Positions 12,559-14,475 of a DNA stretch of 14,475 nt are shown piece after piece (positions within the stretch are counted from its first letter, which is position 1; every line of letters begins with the position of its first letter). Under the pieces are notes generated by a model. The model made no database searches. It had not been told where the DNA came from and worked only from the letters and a program-made list of their open reading frames with translations. The position numbers were made by a program, and so were the translations under genes. The stretch comes from Methanobacteriota archaeon (GTDB taxonomy: Archaea; Thermoplasmatota; E2; DHVEG-1), in the NCBI GenBank assembly GCA_026394435.1, contig JAPKYG010000070.1, forward strand, positions 1 through 14,475, read 5' to 3'.

Positions 12559-14475
12559 TTACATTGCTCCAACTAATTTTTTAAACTCGTTTTCATCGAT
12601 GATCGTTAATCCAAGTTTTTTTGCTTTCTCGTATTTTGAACCAGGATCCGATCCTACTACCACATAATCAATATCTTTTCCGACAGCGGATGCAACCACA
12701 CCTCCGTTCTTGATCACCAAGTCCGAAGCATCAGGTCGGGATATAGACTGAAGCCCACCGGTGAACACAAACTTCTTTCCTTGTAATTTCCCTTCTTTTT
12801 TTGTTTCTTTTGGTCGAATCCCAATATCTTTTAGCTTGTTTATCAGCTCGATATTTTCCTCGGTTGCGAAGAATGTTGCGATCGCCTCTGCGGTTTTTTC
12901 ACCGAGGCCGTGTATCTGTATTAATTCCTCTGCTGTTTTTTTTGCGAGTTCATCGATGGAATGGTACTGTGATGCAAGCAGTTGTGCAGCAAACTTTCCG
13001 ACATGGCGGATCCCTAAACCGTAAATTAAACGCGCTAAACCCTGATGTTTACTTTTTCCAATGGACTCAAGCAGATTCTCCACTGATTTATCCTTAAATC
13101 CTTCCAGAGTAAGCAAATCTTTTTTCGTAAGCCTGTATAAATCCGCGATGGTATCCACAAGGCCTTTTTCAATGAGTTTATCGACGGTTTGTCCACCCAG
13201 GTGATCGATATCCATTGCATCCCTTGATGCGAAATATTCGATGCGCCATTTCAACCGTGCTGGACATTGTTTATTTGGACAGCGGACAGCAACCTCATCT
13301 AACGTTCTTATAACATCTGATCTGCACACAGGACATTTCTTTGGAATTACTCGTACTTTCTCGTCACCTTTTCTTTTTTCAATAATGCTTTTGACAACTT
13401 GGGGGATCACATCGCCACTGCGCTCTACTAGAACCATGTCACCGATGCGGATGTCTTTGCGTTTTAATTCATCAAAATTATGCAATGTTGCTCGAGATAC
13501 CGTTACTCCGCCAACCTGGACCGGTTCGAGGATTGCAACAGGGGTAAGTGTACCGGTTCGTCCTACCTGTATCACGATATCATTCAGTCGCGTGGTCGCT
13601 TGTTTCGCCGTAAACTTAAAAGCAATTGCCCATCGTGGGTGTTTAATTGTCGAGCCTAATTCTCTCTGTTGAGAAAACGAATTCACCTTCAGAACGACCC
13701 CATCGATCTCATAATCCAAGCTTTCTCGTTTCGCTTCAAGATCTGCACAGAATTTGATGGCTTCTTCAATATTTTTTACTTTTTTGATTAAGGGGTTGAC
13801 ACGAAATCCTGTCATTCGTAATATTTCTAAGGCTTTTTCATGTGTTTGGAAATCTTTGTCTGAATGGGAAATATAATAAATGAACGTATCAAGTGGTCGT
13901 GCTGCGACAATGCGGGGATCAAGTTGTCGGAGTGATCCAGCGGCTGCGTTCCGCGGATTGGCAAATACCTGTTCACCTTTTTTCTCTTGTTCCTTATTGA
14001 ATTTTTTAAACGCAGTAATCGGAAAGTACACCTCACCGCGTACCTCTGCGTTTTGAAGAGCTGACCCTTGTAATCGAAGAGGGATACTATGGATTGTTCT
14101 CAGGTTCGCGGTGACGTCATCGCCTTTTACCCCATCACCTCGTGTCGCACCTCTCACAAACAATCCATTTTCATAGATAAGAGCGATACTGATTCCATCA
14201 ATTTTTGGTTCACATGCATATTCAACATTAGCAACATTTTTTATAACACGTTCATCAAACTCTCTGAGTTCATCGTATGAATATGCGTTATCCAACGAAA
14301 GCATCGCGATTTTATGTTCCACGGTTTTAAATCCTTTCAGTGGTTCTCCTCCAATCCGTTGTGTCGGGGAATCTGGCGTGATGAGACCTGGAAACTCAGC
14401 TTCCAATACCTCGAGTTTTTTGAGGAGCATGTCGTATTCGTAGTCAGAGATCACTGGGTTGTTTTCGACATAGTA
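12559..14475 (-). CDS. ligA: NAD-dependent DNA ligase LigA (5' end cut by window)
   Basis: The ligase seals nicks in replication and repair using NAD as the AMP donor. About 638 residues are visible, and some 25 N-terminal residues lie beyond the window (YYVENNP is the first visible segment, part of domain Ia). Domains in order are: the adenylation domain with the AMP-accepting lysine in CEPKIDG (codon 14203-14205), then GVKGDDVT, RGEVYF and NPRNAAAGSLRQLD; the OB fold with GRTGTLTPVA and ERSGDVIP; a zinc finger of spacing CPVC...CPNKQC; helix-hairpin-helix repeats (IYGLGIRHVG, IHGLGEKTA); and a C-terminal BRCT domain beginning GKKFVFTGG. All are intact. Archaea normally use ATP-dependent ligase. 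LigA in archaea is scattered (haloarchaea, some uncultured lineages) and is usually explained by transfer from bacteria. A DUF6485-like gene follows at 2 bp. Confidence 0.97.
   Translation of the reverse strand, partial: YYVENNPVISDYEYDMLLKKLEVLEAEFPGLITPDSPTQRIGGEPLKGFKTVEHKIAMLSLDNAYSYDELREFDERVIKNVANVEYACEPKIDGISIALIYENGLFVRGATRGDGVKGDDVTANLRTIHSIPLRLQGSALQNAEVRGEVYFPITAFKKFNKEQEKKGEQVFANPRNAAAGSLRQLDPRIVAARPLDTFIYYISHSDKDFQTHEKALEILRMTGFRVNPLIKKVKNIEEAIKFCADLEAKRESLDYEIDGVVLKVNSFSQQRELGSTIKHPRWAIAFKFTAKQATTRLNDIVIQVGRTGTLTPVAILEPVQVGGVTVSRATLHNFDELKRKDIRIGDMVLVERSGDVIPQVVKSIIEKRKGDEKVRVIPKKCPVCRSDVIRTLDEVAVRCPNKQCPARLKWRIEYFASRDAMDIDHLGGQTVDKLIEKGLVDTIADLYRLTKKDLLTLEGFKDKSVENLLESIGKSKHQGLARLIYGLGIRHVGKFAAQLLASQYHSIDELAKKTAEELIQIHGLGEKTAEAIATFFATEENIELINKLKDIGIRPKETKKEGKLQGKKFVFTGGLQSISRPDASDLVIKNGGVVASAVGKDIDYVVVGSDPGSKYEKAKKLGLTIIDENEFKKLVGAM

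Noticed and set aside
12335..12667. Plus-strand 110-codon ORF with a TTG start, an AAGGGG upstream and a hydrophobic N-terminus
   Set aside because: It is antisense to the DUF6485-like gene and the intact BRCT end of ligA, both well supported. Its C-terminal half is low-complexity shadow sequence.
1..14475. CRISPR arrays, insertion sequences, att sites and a replication origin
   Set aside because: No regularly spaced repeats, transposase, integrase or long flanking repeats, and no orc1/cdc6 gene or origin-box cluster, were seen.

Overview
The window reads as a protein-dense piece of an archaeal chromosome, probably from an uncultured euryarchaeon of the Thermoplasmatota type. The taxonomic placement is an inference, because no rRNA or ribosomal protein gene is present. 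Support comes from archaeal TATA boxes about 25-30 bp upstream of starts (two genes look leaderless or nearly so), oligo-T terminators, a COG2150/TrpY-type HTH-ACT regulator, stand-alone TrpB2, the PdxS/PdxT pair, and an epimerase-like threonine dehydrogenase known from Thermoplasma. Two genes have a bacterial flavour: an NAD-dependent DNA ligase and an E. coli FbaB-like aldolase.

Layout. Positions 1-1340 hold metV (5' end cut by the window) and metF, the methylene-tetrahydrofolate reductase module. Positions 1473-2210 encode a secreted or anchored surface protein with 17 N-glycosylation sequons. Positions 2414-5734 encode a 1106-residue RND/MMPL-family membrane protein with an oversized first external domain. 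Positions 5793-6779 encode an L-threonine 3-dehydrogenase of the UDP-galactose-epimerase-like type, and 6864-7970 a class I fructose-bisphosphate aldolase. A TrpY-like regulator (minus, 8046-8546) is divergent from trpB2 (plus, 8681-10021). The 134-bp spacer between them holds two opposed TATA boxes and a 10-bp-phased set of TGTACA-like hexamers. pdxS and pdxT (10148-11742) make pyridoxal phosphate, the cofactor TrpB2 needs. On the minus strand follow a three-helix membrane protein (11743-12057), a truncated Lrp/AsnC-type effector-domain ORF (12088-12174), a regulatory gap with a 9-bp inverted repeat, a Cys-rich DUF6485-like protein (12353-12556), and ligA (12559 to the window edge, 5' end missing).

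Most genes are single transcription units separated by oligo-T tracts. Clear co-transcribed pairs are metV-metF, pdxS-pdxT, the ORF at 12088-12174 with the membrane gene, and ligA with the DUF6485-like gene. The central block is amino-acid and cofactor metabolism: threonine oxidation, gluconeogenic aldolase, indole-to-tryptophan conversion with its likely regulator, and PLP supply.

No CRISPR array, transposon, tRNA or rRNA gene was seen. I did not find a wholly new multi-gene system. The best leads are the trpY/trpB2 control region, the pdxT gene without a canonical start, palindromes placed at predicted promoters, and the truncated effector-domain ORF.
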